Assembly: GCF_020541225.1 (NCBI RefSeq)
Contig: NZ_CP045889.1
Span: forward strand, 1,270,346 to 1,334,345
Direction of reading: 5' to 3'
Origin: Candidatus Steffania adelgidicola
GTDB lineage: Bacteria; Pseudomonadota; Gammaproteobacteria; Enterobacterales; Enterobacteriaceae
DNA: 64,000 bases
The notes beneath the pieces are model-generated. The model did not search any database, was not told where the DNA came from, and worked only from the letters and a program-made list of their open reading frames with translations. Each line of letters opens with the position of its first letter. Position 1 is the first letter of the stretch. A program made the position numbers and the translations under genes. Shown in pieces: positions 46,901-58,594 of the stretch.

Positions 46901-49900
46901 TGCCAAAACACTACTAGTAAACCCGTTTAAAAAGTGACTAGATATGTAACATTAACCAGGTTGATATGAAATATTACAATGACTAATCATTATCCAACCT
47001 ACAGTAAAAAATCAGTCCCCGGGTATAAAAAACGACCCAATAAGATTCTTGTTACCATACCATGATATATAAATTATAATGGCATAGTTTGTCCTAGACA
47101 AACCGTCAAAAAGACTCCCGCTGAAATGACATTTCACAACACTCCCAATCATATTCGAGAGCAGAAATAAAATTACTAATGACACCTTTCGACAAGGGTA
47201 GTCGATTAAACCTGATAGACACCACTACACCACATTCAATAACAAATGCAATAGTGAGAAATATAAAAAAGCATGACTAATCTAGCGTTATAACTGACCA
47301 TACTCCGCTTGACGTAAAGGATACCTCAGTACAGCCAGAACATGATCCTCGCTACTATAGTCATGAGTAAGAGAAAAACTAAGATAGAGAGTTATAACAC
47401 GATTTGTGTCAAGGATCCTGTCTTTTGACCTGGTATAGGACACCAGGTACTGTGCCCCCCGTCCGTTACTCTTCCGCAATACAACGAATCAAACAATTAG
47501 CTCAATTCTGGAGAAGACGGTGTGATTTTAATCACGCAGAAAATATCCTCACACTATCTTAACTTGTTCTGATTTTGTGCCCTAGCTATTGATAATGTAG
47601 GACTTAGTGCTTACTTAAAGAGGACAACATACATAATCGCCAATCTTAAACGATGATACTCTAAATGGATAAATGATTTATTCTAAATCATTTGTTATTA
47701 ACCTTGTATTAATACTTATCGCAATTTCTATGAAATTGATAACGGTAAAAAGATATAATAGACGCTGAGTATTGATTTTAATATCTCGCTACATCTTTAG
47801 ATAAAGATGATCCTCGATCATAAAAGCATATATACAAAAAATAAAATCAAATATTCTTTTGAGATAGATACTTTATTGTCATCCGAGATACGATAATAAA
47901 GATATGGTATCTTAGTTTTCAAAAATATTTTTTGATCTTATTTAAAAAATAAGTCCCACGATAAATATTCAATCTTTCATCATTATATTTACCATTATCC
48001 CATCCGATTATTTATAGCAAAATATTTACTAAAAGAACAAGCACTATATACCAAAAATCATAATTATATAAACCCTTATCTTTATGATAAAATTACACTA
48101 TTTGAAAGTAGTCAGAATCATACTTTATATTAGAAATGGTCTATATTAATTCCAGAAAAGATAATAGCATCTATAAGATAGATGTATTAATAAATGCTAA
48201 AATATGAAATAGTTAAAGATTTGCGATATGCTTACCAATATTTATTAAAAATTTCATTACCTTTTTAGAAAACTGTGATGGTCTCTTCATAAGATAGTTA
48301 TCGATTCTATATGTATGTCTTTGTCGTACTCCAGCTTAATAGAGTTCAAGCATAAAAATACTTACGCCAGAACATTAAGTAATCGAAGGCTATCTGATTA
48401 TTCCTATTTATTATTTATTATTCATTTTATTTATAATTCATTCTTGATGAATGTCATACCTTCCTAATTAACACAAAAACCGTACCTAATAAAAAAACTT
48501 TTTATACATCTTACTAAGTCTTTTAATATTAGTCCATTAACAAAACTTTATTTCATCTTCAAGTAAATTTAACAAACATAAAAAAATCATGATAAAATTA
48601 CTTATTTTCTTATACAAAAAGCTAAAGAATACACTTCAGTGACATTTCGAACTCTAATATAGGAAGAAGATATAATTAGTGATATGCCATATCACACTAC
48701 AATAGCCTGTAAAAATATTATAACCTGACATATTAAAAATATCTATTTTATCAATATAAGTTATCTAAAATAATTAATGAAAGAATAACTGTTGATTTAT
48801 TATATTTCCTTGCGATTATGAATATTTGAAATCCGAAATAAACAATCAAACACAGATTTTTTAGGATGATCACTATGAACTTATGCCTTTTTTATTTGAT
48901 TAAACGATCACTCAACGCAACTAACCGATAATATTTTTAATTCATGGAATATAGAAAGCTAATTAAATATAATAAAACTTATCATGAATCTGAGATATTC
49001 ATTCTTTTAGAAAAGAGCTCCACCAAATTTTTTTCATTCATAATGCTAACGTTACTTTTGCAAAAAAGATCCCTTAAGTGACACCAAGATATGAATAATT
49101 AAAATAAAAACTTATAATTAATGGAACTTTGATATTCGATCATATCGTAATTATATTTATCATGTATATACCGTATACTGATGCATTTTATGTCTTAGTA
49201 TTAATTTAAGAATCCAGGAACGATTCAAGTAAAAGTGTAATGACTACTAGAAAAACTACATTCATTCGCAGGCTGATAATAAAAAACTTCAGGATACAAT
49301 CCTTTTCCTAAACTAGATATTAGCTAATCAATATTAATTTAGCTTTGGCTTTTTAATATAAATCACAGCATCACGTCAAGCCTTCCTATTACATAATAAC
49401 AGGAAGTAAGAGAGTTAAATAGTTTATTTAGTAGCGACATACTTGAGATAAAGGTTATTTTTAATTTAAAATTCAAACCTATTAATAGGTACCATCTCAA
49501 TTATTATATTCAGATGGAAATACTGACGTTTTATTTATCTCTCTCCTATACGAACAGTATTATTCCACTACTTTATATATTTATAAATATAGATGAACCC
49601 TGAGGTAATACTATGTATGATTTGCTCAATGAGCATAATTAAATCACAGTATAAACAAGGCTATTCATTAGCAAGTATTTTTCTGATATATCAATACAGA
49701 CATACCCAAGATATAATATTTTATATATAAAAGAAAAAGTAATATGATGAGTTTTTATCTAAAATTTTAAAAAGATTCCGTATACTTATACGTACATAAA
49801 CAATAATGAGTGTCCATGGGTATTTAATTAAGATTTTTCATATTCTGATAACTCTTAAAAACATCTCTTCACATCTAATGTGTATAAACAGAAATTCAAT

Positions 49901-50336
49901 AAAGTTAGATAAATATTATCTATTAAAATTTACGCATGATCAATCTTAATACATTTAGAGAGAGGAAACATTTTTGGTGGGAAATCCATTCAGACTTGCT
50001 TAAATAAGAATGAAACTCGTATATTATCAATATATATCATTTTCAATATAAAGAAATATATTTCTCATATATTAACAGATAGTTAAATATTTTAAGATTA
50101 AAACATGATTAAAAATTCAATCTATTGTTATATTCACGGAAGCTCTAAATACCAATATATTACTTGTTACACAGACACTCTTGTCTAAGACAATATGTCT
50201 GATAATAATATATTGGTACATCATAATACAACGATAGAGTCTGATTGCATTGTATCGCAATCAATCGTGTATCATGAGGAACGCTCGGTATATTTCCATA
50301 GTACTTCAAAAAAAACTTTAACTCTCCTTATTCTGT
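43953..50336. other. Gene-free decayed region between purH and yoaH
   Basis: No intact gene is visible in 6.4 kb. A palindrome AAAAGACACGTGTCTTTT lies at 45649-45666. A GC-richer patch at about 47280-47640 has protein-like frames on both strands (minus: YLSFSLTHDYSS; plus: AIDNVGLSAYLKRT), probably one or more gene remnants I cannot name. I see no purD after purH. Confidence 0.55.
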
Positions 50337-50498
50337 CTAATATAGAGAAATTCTTTCACCAACGTGGTTGGCGTATAGCTCATGCGCGATCTCTGTAATC
50401 GCTACACCACTACTTATGCCATTAGCCATTAGTGCCTGAATTTTCTCAACAGCCTCTTGCTGTTGCTGATGGGTTAACGTGGGTATATTTTTAAGCAT
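50337..50498 (-). CDS. yoaH: Small conserved protein of the YoaH (UPF0181) family
   Basis: A 53-codon frame with a good Shine-Dalgarno (GGAGAGAAGT) directly before the ATG. The protein (beginning [20 protein letters not shown], continuing [10 protein letters not shown] and ANHVGERI) matches E. coli YoaH along nearly its full length. The acidic last few residues of the 59-residue E. coli protein are missing; the frame ends ISLY. Function of the family is unknown. It is easy to miss because of its size. tsaB, 4 kb away, belongs to the same neighbourhood in E. coli. pabB, its E. coli neighbour, is not seen. Confidence 0.88.
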   Translation of the reverse strand: MLKNIPTLTHQQQQEAVEKIQALMANGISSGVAITEIAHELYANHVGERISLY

Positions 50499-51507
50499 AC
50501 TTCTCTCCGTATAAAATGTATTTTTCTGATTATCTCATAATCCGATTGATTCTATTCAATGTATTTTCTAGATTTAATTTAGATTGAAGTATTCAACTTC
50601 CACCCTATTCGATAAAAATCGTTATATATTAGTCTTTAATAGATAGAAAAAAATCTATCTAGGCATAGGATTAATATCAATAATAAATAGATCTATAAAG
50701 ATCTATTTTATCTATGTGCTCGATACCTCATATTTATATATAAACTAAACTCTATCTTTTATAAACAAAGACGTGCGATTCATCTAAATATAGCATTTCT
50801 ATTTTATTTCGACTCCAACTATATTCCCTAGAATTAGGGCGGTTTTTTATAAACTTAAAACTCTCTCATCTCTTATTTATCCGGAAAAAAGTATATGACG
50901 GAGAAAAAATTAAAAATCAATAAAAAACACAAAACAATATCACCATGTTCATTTAAACGCAGGATATAACCCTCTGTATTTATCATGATCTATTCTTGGT
51001 TTTTAAAAATCAAGAGCTAACTATAAAAATCCAATATTATTGAAGAGATAATATCATTACCTGGTGACACCTTGTAATAAAAAATAAAATTATATATTTC
51101 GCTCCATTTAAATAGGAAAGGTTTAAATCTGAAAATAAAGAGTGAAAAATAAGGATTACCGGTATCTGACTCAAGAAAATAAATTTAAAAACCATTATGA
51201 TTTTAAGATAGCATCATGCTATGTACCAATATATATATCCTGGATATCTTTCATATACGAACAGTGTTAAATGAAAACAAACAAAAGTTATATATATTAT
51301 AACAGGGCAATATAGTTACTACTATAAATAAAATAGTTGAATCAAATTATTTGTGTAATTAGAAAAATTCTATATCACTTTTAATAGTGAAGATAGAAAT
51401 CCCGAAAAATACACTTAATATTAATACATATAATTATATCATATCACCCGATGCATTTATTTTTATTTATTAAATAACTTCATTTCCCGTGTAAGAATTT
51501 TTACAAG

Positions 51508-51540
51508 ACTGTGTCTATTAATAGTAATAGACACAGTTTT
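51508..51540 (+). terminator. Terminator-like hairpin in gene-free DNA
   Basis: Perfect 13-bp stem: 51508-51520 (ACTGTGTCTATTA) pairs with 51525-51537, loop ATAG, followed by TTT on the plus strand. It has all parts of an intrinsic terminator, but no gene lies upstream within a kilobase. Confidence 0.6.
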
Positions 51541-52553
51541 AAATGAATCTCGGTATTACATTCAAGAACATAATAAGTTATATCTTGAATATTTTTCTCA
51601 GTTTAATAAATATTATTAACATATGTCTTGACATGTCACATGATATAACCAGAGGTTTAACAACACATCAGTCAGACCTTTTGATCCTTAGATAAAACAG
51701 TTGAATTCATTCTGCTATCACGTTAATGTATATTTAAAAACTCTCTATAAATCCACATTTATTATCGGTTAACAGATAATCATAGATTATACTTGATTGA
51801 AATCACGTAAAATAATTCCAAATGAATTACAGGATTAATTTCCTTGAGGGATATAAAATATCATTGAAGTTTACAAATTATATAGAGAAAATATAAAATT
51901 CCGAGCATGTATTTAAAACTGGTATCTTACATACTTCATTTTAAATGGATTTGGAATTTTACGAAATTTACTGAGAAATTAAAAAAAATAGACGATCATT
52001 GATATATTATACAAATAACAAGTAAATATTTTTATACAGAAACAATAACTCACCTCTTGAAAAGAGAGAATATAACCTCTATTTCAACCGAAATATCCTT
52101 AGTATTAATACCATTATGTTTTTGCTTTGTGTAAACATTAGTGAATTACTATCATTACGATTAATTAAAATCGATATAAGCATATACTTTATCTTAAGTA
52201 AAACTTAAGTTTTTAAAAGAATTATAGGAATATATCATGATTATTTCTAGTTTCAGCTATATTTCTCAGTACTTATCATGCCATGATGAAAGCAAATCTT
52301 AGACAAGGCTATATTCCTGTATCAGTCATTAGGTTATTTAACCGAGAACTATGTTTTTAACCTAAAAATATAATTCCATAAAGGAAAGTAAATTTAACTG
52401 ATAAAATTCAACACTTGAAATAGAAGAATATTTAGTAGGTCATAATCTCTAAAAAGAATTAATAATGACAGGATACTCTTAACAAATAAGAAACATCTTG
52501 TATACTATAGATATTCCATAGCAGTTAGAAATTTTACACTATCTTGTATTAAG

Positions 52554-52577
52554 ATCTTCAACCGTAAGGTTGAAGAT
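52554..52577 (-). terminator. Hairpin downstream of the tRNA cluster
   Basis: Perfect 10-bp stem ATCTTCAACC/GGTTGAAGAT around a 4-base loop, 82 bases after the tRNA-Pro gene in its direction. Placement suggests a terminator or processing stop for the tRNA cluster, but the U-run is poor. Confidence 0.5.
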
Positions 52578-52658
52578 TACCGAAATCATTATGAAATTTT
52601 AAAACATTTTTCCAATATGTGCTACCGTTTAGCGCGTGATATTAAAAGTATTTAAAAA

Positions 52659-52735
52659 TGGTCGGCGAGAGAGGATTTGAACCTCCGACCCACTGGTCCC
52701 AAACCAGTTGCGCTACCAAGCTGCGCTACTCGCCG
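52659..52735 (-). tRNA. proM: tRNA-Pro (anticodon UGG)
   Basis: Complete cloverleaf with CGGCGAG acceptor, anticodon TGG, CCA encoded. Last gene of the Arg-His-Leu-Pro cluster, which has the order of E. coli argX-hisR-leuT-proM. Confidence 0.97.
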
Positions 52736-52803
52736 ATGTTATAAACATGAAAAGATTAATGCATAAGCTCATAAGAAAAAGAATATACAGGGGTGTCTAG
52801 ATA

Positions 52804-52890
52804 TGGTGCGAAGAGAGGGACTTGAACCCTCACGTCTGTTAAGACACTAACACCTGAAGCTAGCGCGTCTACCTATTCCGCCACCTTCGC
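52804..52890 (-). tRNA. leuT: tRNA-Leu (anticodon CAG)
   Basis: An 87-base class II tRNA with a long variable arm, acceptor GCGAAGG, anticodon CAG, CCA encoded. Third gene of the cluster. Confidence 0.97.
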
Positions 52891-52908
52891 ATACTTATGT
52901 ATTGATAA

Positions 52909-52985
52909 TGGGGTGACTGATGGGACTCGAACCCACGACAACTGGAATCACAATCCAGGGCTCTACCAACTGAGCTACAATCACC
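52909..52985 (-). tRNA. hisR: tRNA-His (anticodon GUG)
   Basis: Complete cloverleaf with the extra 5' G typical of tRNA-His, anticodon GTG, CCA encoded. Second gene of the cluster. Confidence 0.97.
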
Positions 52986-53043
52986 ATTGATAATTATTAT
53001 CGAAATATGGAATTCCGCTCAGTAAACCTTTAAAAAAAGATAG

Positions 53044-53117
<74 letters not shown>

Positions 53118-54443
53118 ATTCTAGCAAAACACTCTTTAGTGTTTGCATACTACGGAATTTATATGTTAACTGTCTACTTTTTTTTAAAAATATTTTTTGT
53201 TACTCTTTTAATGACTTAAGGCATCCATGTGCCTTTTCCCTTAAATTTTCTACAAGTGTCTAGTAATCGACAGCTGAGATAATAAAAAAATTACCTTAAC
53301 GTCATAAACACAACAGTTAATATCAAATACAATATACTTCAAGAAGACCTTTTAAAAACTCTTGCATAACTACGCCATTTAATTATAATTAAATATATGA
53401 TTTTATCACTAATTATAACAATTAAATATTAACAGTGTTAGTGAACCAGATATTCACTAACTATACATTGAACGAAGTATAAGAAAAATACAAAAAGAGA
53501 TATCCAATACGATACACACACTCTGTTTTCAGTCTGCCGAGTAAATTCACATATAAGATAATTACTCATTACAAACCACCATGTTCAGTAAACAACTAAT
53601 CTCAAACTTATTGATCAGAATACAATGCAGTTTTTTAGAACGTCTTCTTAAGATCCTTCAAATCTCTTGATTATACTATTTTCACAAATCGAAGAGTGAA
53701 GAAAATCTGTTTTCTCTCACACATCTATATACAAGTTGTAACCTAATTCCTTTCATTAAAAGAATATGATATAAGATTTAAAATCAATCTCCATACTTTC
53801 AGTAAAAAATTTATTTTTTAACCGTTATCTAAATATTATACAACAGAAAATACATCATATTACACGATCACCACCGAGGACAGGTAGCGCCATGAAACCT
53901 TCTATACTTTATAAAAGAAATTTTATATCCACCCCAAAATAATTAAATAGATAGTATTTTAAATGCTTTACACAAAACATGTTTTTTACTTTATTTTATA
54001 AAAAACTTTTACCAATTAAATACATGTATAATAAGTTAAATCTTAGTGAAATATAGTGATTGTAGGAATGTAGGGATGTTTTTTAGACAAGTCTTAGAAA
54101 GAGAAAACCCGTTTTTCTCTAAAAAATAGCAATACCCTGTCATTTGTAAAGCATGGGGATCATTTACCCATAACGCTTAATTATTCTCATATTTTACTAT
54201 GGATATGCAATTATCTCAAAAACGCATCGCACCTTTAATAGCAAAAGCAGAGACATGATTTACTTAATATTTAAAAGAAGCGTAGAGAACGGTTTTCTGT
54301 CGGTTCTATTACCTGCGTAATTAAGTTAATAACTTAAAAAATACAGTCTTCTGATAAAAAACTAACCGTTTTTCTCCAGAGTACACCTGCTATATTCTGA
54401 AGAATATCTTTAAACATACTATTGTTTCCCACTTGAGGTTTTC
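53118..54443. other. Gene-free region between the tRNA cluster and tsaB
   Basis: No gene can be supported. The sequence is AT-rich; promoters for the tRNA cluster and for tsaB must lie at its ends, but I cannot place either convincingly. TGAGG lies just before the tsaB start as its ribosome site. Confidence 0.55.
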
Positions 54444-55124
54444 ATGTCCACTCGTATTTTAGCCATTGATACCGCGACCGAAGCATGCTCTGCTGCTCTC
54501 ATGCTTGAGAATGATGTTCTGCTAGAACGCTTTGTTATCGCACCCCAAGAACATACGCAGCATATTTTACCAATGATAGATAGCCTACTGGTAGAGGCAG
54601 ATATTTTACTAAAACATCTTGATGTTCTTGCATTTGGCCGTGGACCAGGCAGTTTTACTGGTATACGCATTGGTATCAGCATTGCGCAGGGGCTAGCTCT
54701 GGGAGCTAATTTACCAGTTATCGGTATATCCACGCTAGCAACACTAGCCGAGGGTACTTTTCGTCAAACGAGGATGTGCCAAGTAATGAGTGCGATAGAT
54801 GCACGTATGGGAGAACTCTATTTAGCCCCCTATCGCCGTCAAGGGTTAGGCGTCTGGTTAGGAGAAGACCACGAAGTAGTTGTGTCCATCGATTCACTAC
54901 CAGCAGTAAGCGCAGAACTACAAGGATTATGGATCACTGCGGGCACTGGCTGGCAGAGTGATCTGACACAACTGCATCATGACGGATTTATACTCACTAA
55001 AGGACCAACACGATTCCCAAGCGCACGGGACATGCTTCCTCTAGCTCTGTGTCTCTATCGCCATGGTTTAGCACAACCGGTTTCACTAGCAACGCCAACG
55101 TATTTACGCAATACAGTAACATAG
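54444..55124 (+). CDS. tsaB: tRNA t6A modification protein TsaB
   Basis: Partner of TsaD and TsaE in forming N6-threonylcarbamoyl-adenosine at position 37 of ANN-decoding tRNAs. It has 226 residues (E. coli 231). RILAIDTATEACS at the start and GRGPGSFTGIRIGI in the middle are the ASKHA-fold signatures, then LAAIDARMGE-like SAIDARMGELYLA; it ends PTYLRNTVT. Only a few C-terminal residues are missing against E. coli. It stands alone between gene-free stretches. Its substrate threonine is made by the thr operon in the same genome. Confidence 0.95.
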   Translation: MSTRILAIDTATEACSAALMLENDVLLERFVIAPQEHTQHILPMIDSLLVEADILLKHLDVLAFGRGPGSFTGIRIGISIAQGLALGANLPVIGISTLATLAEGTFRQTRMCQVMSAIDARMGELYLAPYRRQGLGVWLGEDHEVVVSIDSLPAVSAELQGLWITAGTGWQSDLTQLHHDGFILTKGPTRFPSARDMLPLALCLYRHGLAQPVSLATPTYLRNTVT

Positions 55125-55584
55125 CGCCATGATCCATCCAAAGATAAGCGATCAACTCAGAAATAGGCTTGATATTAAAAATAATTTACTGAATTAATTA
55201 ACCTTTTAAACATTGTTCGCAAAAATCCAATACATATTAGATTTTTCTCTTATCACCTAAAACAGGTTTTTGTTTAATCATTCATATGTAGATAAAAATA
55301 TATAATTACTTTCATTTTCTTACACATTGTTAAAATATAGTGACCTAATGCATGATTAGGTATCATAATAAATTATAATAAAATGTATACCATCTTATTA
55401 TAAATGACATGGTCAAAACTAGGTGGTATCTGAAAAAGCAGAAAGCAATCTATGCAATGACTCAAAATAATTATTAAGACTCATAATCATATTAGAGAAA
55501 CGACTACAATAAAAAAAATACATGTAACTCTGAATGTAAAATTTAAATTCATTGAATATATAAGTTAATCAAGGCAATAATTAC
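55125..55584. other. Gene-free stretch between tsaB and apaH
   Basis: The 460 bases lie between two convergent gene ends (tsaB plus, apaH minus). I see no gene and no clear intrinsic terminator for either. Confidence 0.55.
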
Positions 55585-56397
55585 TTAAAGTTCACTAGGC
55601 ACACGAGTAAATGTCTTATCTTCCCAACGCAGTAGGGTGAGTTGACCGCCCCAGTAGCAACCAGTATCGAGTCCATAAATATGCTTCGGTGTTCCTTGAC
55701 CCATTAGCGAGGACCAGTGACCGAAAACAATACTATAAAGGTCAGAGATCGGACCCCCTAAGGCAAACCAAGGCTTTAGATTCACCGGCGTCTTTTCAGG
55801 TGTGTCTTTATAGTGCATTTCTAGTTGACCATTGGGAAAACAATAGCGAATTCGAGTAAAAATATTACTAATCAATCGTAAGCGAGAAAGCCCAGTTAGT
55901 CCTGAGCTCCAGTTATTCGGCATATCCCCATACATGGCGTTAAGAAATAATGCATAATTATTACTTTTAAGCACCATTTCCACCTCTTGAGCGCACTGGC
56001 GTGCTGTAGACAAATCCCAATACGGTGTGATACCAGCATGGACCATCACTAATTTTCTTTCCTCATCAACTTGTAGTATCGGCTGGTGACGTAGCCAGTG
56101 CATTAACACATCAGAATCTGGTGCTTCTAGCAAAGATGTAATATGATCTTGCAACTTGTTATGACTCACACCAGCATAGACCGCCAGTAATTGCAAATCG
56201 TGATTACCAAGTACCATACGAACGCTATCACCTAAACTTCGGACAAAACGTAACACCTTTAATGAATCGGGACCGCGCGCAACAAGATCGCCCGTCAACC
56301 ACAGAGTATCTAATGCCGCATTGAATTTAACCTTTGCCAATATAATTTTTAGCTCTTCATAGCAGCCATGAATATCACCAATAAAATAAGTTGACAT
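55585..56397 (-). CDS. apaH: Diadenosine tetraphosphatase (symmetrical)
   Basis: Metallophosphatase that cleaves Ap4A to two ADP and also acts on Np4-capped RNA ends. It has 270 residues (E. coli 280). The metal-binding motifs are in order: GDIHG (7-11), [10 protein letters not shown] (36-45) and GNHD (64-67), with later His motifs (VHAG, FGHWS). It starts 3 bp after the apaG stop, last gene of the lptD-apaH block. Confidence 0.96.
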   Translation of the reverse strand: MSTYFIGDIHGCYEELKIILAKVKFNAALDTLWLTGDLVARGPDSLKVLRFVRSLGDSVRMVLGNHDLQLLAVYAGVSHNKLQDHITSLLEAPDSDVLMHWLRHQPILQVDEERKLVMVHAGITPYWDLSTARQCAQEVEMVLKSNNYALFLNAMYGDMPNNWSSGLTGLSRLRLISNIFTRIRYCFPNGQLEMHYKDTPEKTPVNLKPWFALGGPISDLYSIVFGHWSSLMGQGTPKHIYGLDTGCYWGGQLTLLRWEDKTFTRVPSEL

Positions 56398-56400
56398 GAA

Positions 56401-56778
56401 TTAGTTTATAAGAGAAGGAATCGCTAATCGAAACACAGGAATTTCAACCTGAAATGCGTGTCCCTGATCATCCACCATATTGTAATGTCCCTGCATTGTA
56501 CCGATCGGGGTTTCTAACACTGCACCACTGGTATATTGAAACTCACCCCCAGGAAGAATATGAGGCTTTTCACCGACTACTCCCTCCCCTTGTACCTCAC
56601 TTGCTTGACCATTAGCATTAGTAATCAACCAATAACGTCCTATTAACTGGACGATATACCGTCCTATATTACGCAATCTAATTGTATAGGCATATACATA
56701 ACGTTCCTTTTCCGGCTGAGACTGTGTCTCGATATACATACTCTGAACTTGAATACAAACATGGGGGGGGTTAATCAT
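56401..56778 (-). CDS. apaG: ApaG protein
   Basis: Single-domain beta-sandwich protein (DUF525) of unknown exact role, cotranscribed with apaH. It has 125 residues, the same as E. coli. [10 protein letters not shown], the VQGEGVVG segment and [19 protein letters not shown] are intact. The start overlaps the ksgA stop by 8 bp (ATGATTAA). Codons 3-6 contain a run of eight C, which could cause polymerase slippage and frameshifted products. Confidence 0.96.
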   Translation of the reverse strand: MINPPHVCIQVQSMYIETQSQPEKERYVYAYTIRLRNIGRYIVQLIGRYWLITNANGQASEVQGEGVVGEKPHILPGGEFQYTSGAVLETPIGTMQGHYNMVDDQGHAFQVEIPVFRLAIPSLIN

Positions 56779-57610
56779 GAAAACACTCCGATTCTTCTTC
56801 TAAAATAGCGCGCTCCGCTAGCACATTTGCTAACCGACAGTAATATTCAACGCTCAAGTTTTCCGCTCTCAGCGTTGCATCAATTCCCTGCTCCGCCAAC
56901 TCTTTCTCGCTAAAATAATTACCTAGACTATTACGTAACGTCTTTCGTCGCTGACTAAACGCTAAATGAGTCACAGTAGCCAGTTTGCTTACATCACGAA
57001 CCCTAAAAGGTAGGCGAGTATAAGGGAGTAGCCGCACAACAGCTGAATTCACTTTTGGGACTGGTCGAAATGCGGTAGACGACACTTCGAGAATCGGAAT
57101 AATCTGACAATAATACTGGGCCATCACGCTTAAACGACCGTAAGTCTTAGCATTCGGACTGGCTATCAGCCGGTTAACTACCTCTTTTTGCAGCATAAAG
57201 TGCATATCGCGAATTACATGAGTATATCTGAAAAGATAAAACATAAGAGAGGTGGAAATATTGTAGGGCAAGTTACCAAATAATCGTAATGACTGACCTA
57301 ATTCAATAGATAGAGCAGCAAAATCAACAGTCATGGCATCCTGCTGTATGACATTAAGCGTAGAATGTAAAAAACGATGGTTAGCCAATAGGCGAGCTAA
57401 ATCACGATCGAGCTCGATCACAGTCATAACGTCGACATACTTAGCGACCACCTCAGTCAGTGCACCTAGGCCGGGACCGATTTCCACGATCACTTGACCA
57501 GAAAGAGGTTGTATGGCAGAAACAATAGCATTGATAATATATCGGTCATGTAAAAAAACCTGTCCGAAACGCTTGCGCAATATCCGTGACTTATGAATAC
57601 ACTTATTCAT
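56771..57610 (-). CDS. ksgA: 16S rRNA dimethyladenosine transferase
   Basis: Dimethylates A1518 and A1519 near the 3' end of 16S rRNA as a late step in small-subunit assembly. It has 279 residues (E. coli 273). Seen: [10 protein letters not shown] at the N terminus, the SAM-binding [11 protein letters not shown] (43-53) and the catalytic NLPYN (113-117). It overlaps pdxA by 8 bp at its start (ATGAATAA) and apaG by 8 bp at its end. Its presence shows that a functional 16S gene exists elsewhere, because the 16S copy in this window is dead. Confidence 0.97.
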   Translation of the reverse strand: MNKCIHKSRILRKRFGQVFLHDRYIINAIVSAIQPLSGQVIVEIGPGLGALTEVVAKYVDVMTVIELDRDLARLLANHRFLHSTLNVIQQDAMTVDFAALSIELGQSLRLFGNLPYNISTSLMFYLFRYTHVIRDMHFMLQKEVVNRLIASPNAKTYGRLSVMAQYYCQIIPILEVSSTAFRPVPKVNSAVVRLLPYTRLPFRVRDVSKLATVTHLAFSQRRKTLRNSLGNYFSEKELAEQGIDATLRAENLSVEYYCRLANVLAERAILEEESECFHD

Positions 57611-58594
57611 GACAATGTTTAATCATTTTTATAACGAGATTCAGTGCCATTTTAATACTCGGAGCCTCCGCTTGTCCTGATCCGGCTAACTCAAGAGCAG
57701 TACCATGCTCAACAGAAGTACGAATAAAAGGTAGTCCAACTGCAATATTACCCGCTCGACTTAACCCCTGAAACTTCATTACTGGTAACCCCTGATCATG
57801 ATACATCGCCAGTATCGCATCTGCTTTTCGCAGATATTTCTGCTGAAATATCGTATCTTCAGGCAATGGACCAACAAGATTATATCATTTAGTTCGTAGC
57901 GCATTTAGGGTTGGTATCATTACCTCGATTTCTTCCCAGCCTATATAACTACCTTCACCGGCATGAGGATGAAGACCGCAGACATAAATACACGGCTGAA
58001 CAATGCCAAATTCCTGCTGAAGTTCTTGGACTAGTATCATGAATACTTGATTTAGAGAATCACAAGTCATTACCTTTGAAACTGACTTCAAAGGTAAATG
58101 AGTGGTCGCTAGCGTAACTCGCAACGACTTACGGACTAACATCATAACAACCTGATTTCGATCACTGCGATGTGAAAAATATTCGGTATGGCCGCTAAAT
58201 GATAGACCAATTTCATTAATAATACCTTTATGTACTAAACCAGTAAGTAACGCTTCGAACTCATTAGTGCAACAGGCGTCACAGGAACGAGCTAGAGTCG
58301 CCATAACATAATTACTATTAGCAGCGTTGAGATAGCCTGACACAACTAGCTCTAGGACATTAACCGTCAACACCGTCAGTTCTCCGGAAGGACACAGGGT
58401 AACTGATTGCTTTGGATGATAAAAATGTAACCGAAGTGGTAAATTAAGCTGATTAGCTCTTGCTATCAGCAGCAAGGGATCAGCACAAATGCCTAGTTCG
58501 ACGGGCCAAGCATACTGAGCCAGTATGGCGATAAATCAGGTCCAATCCAAGCAGGTTCTCCGGGGGAGATAATAACACGTTGATTATTCAACAT
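57603..58594 (-). pseudogene. pdxA: 4-hydroxythreonine-4-phosphate dehydrogenase, recently inactivated
   Basis: PdxA catalyses a step of de novo vitamin B6 synthesis. Nearly the whole gene (about 329 codons) can be aligned, but it is broken twice. One base is missing around 58531-58536 (after the IGPDL segment), a frameshift, and an in-frame TGA at 57885-57887 follows ALRTK. In addition the conserved GEPAGIGP reads GEPAWIGP. The metal-binding His segments (GHTEYF, THLPL, HPHAGE, YHDQG) all remain, so inactivation is recent. The start overlaps surA by 11 bp and the end overlaps ksgA by 8 bp, so the frame still ends at the normal coupling point. Confidence 0.93.

Larger units (their letters stand above)
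50499..52658. other. Gene-free region with strong hairpins
   Basis: No gene can be supported. Two hairpins, at 51508-51540 and 52554-52577, are entered separately. The rest is AT-rich decayed sequence; pabB, which sits next to yoaH in E. coli, is not recognisable. Confidence 0.6.
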
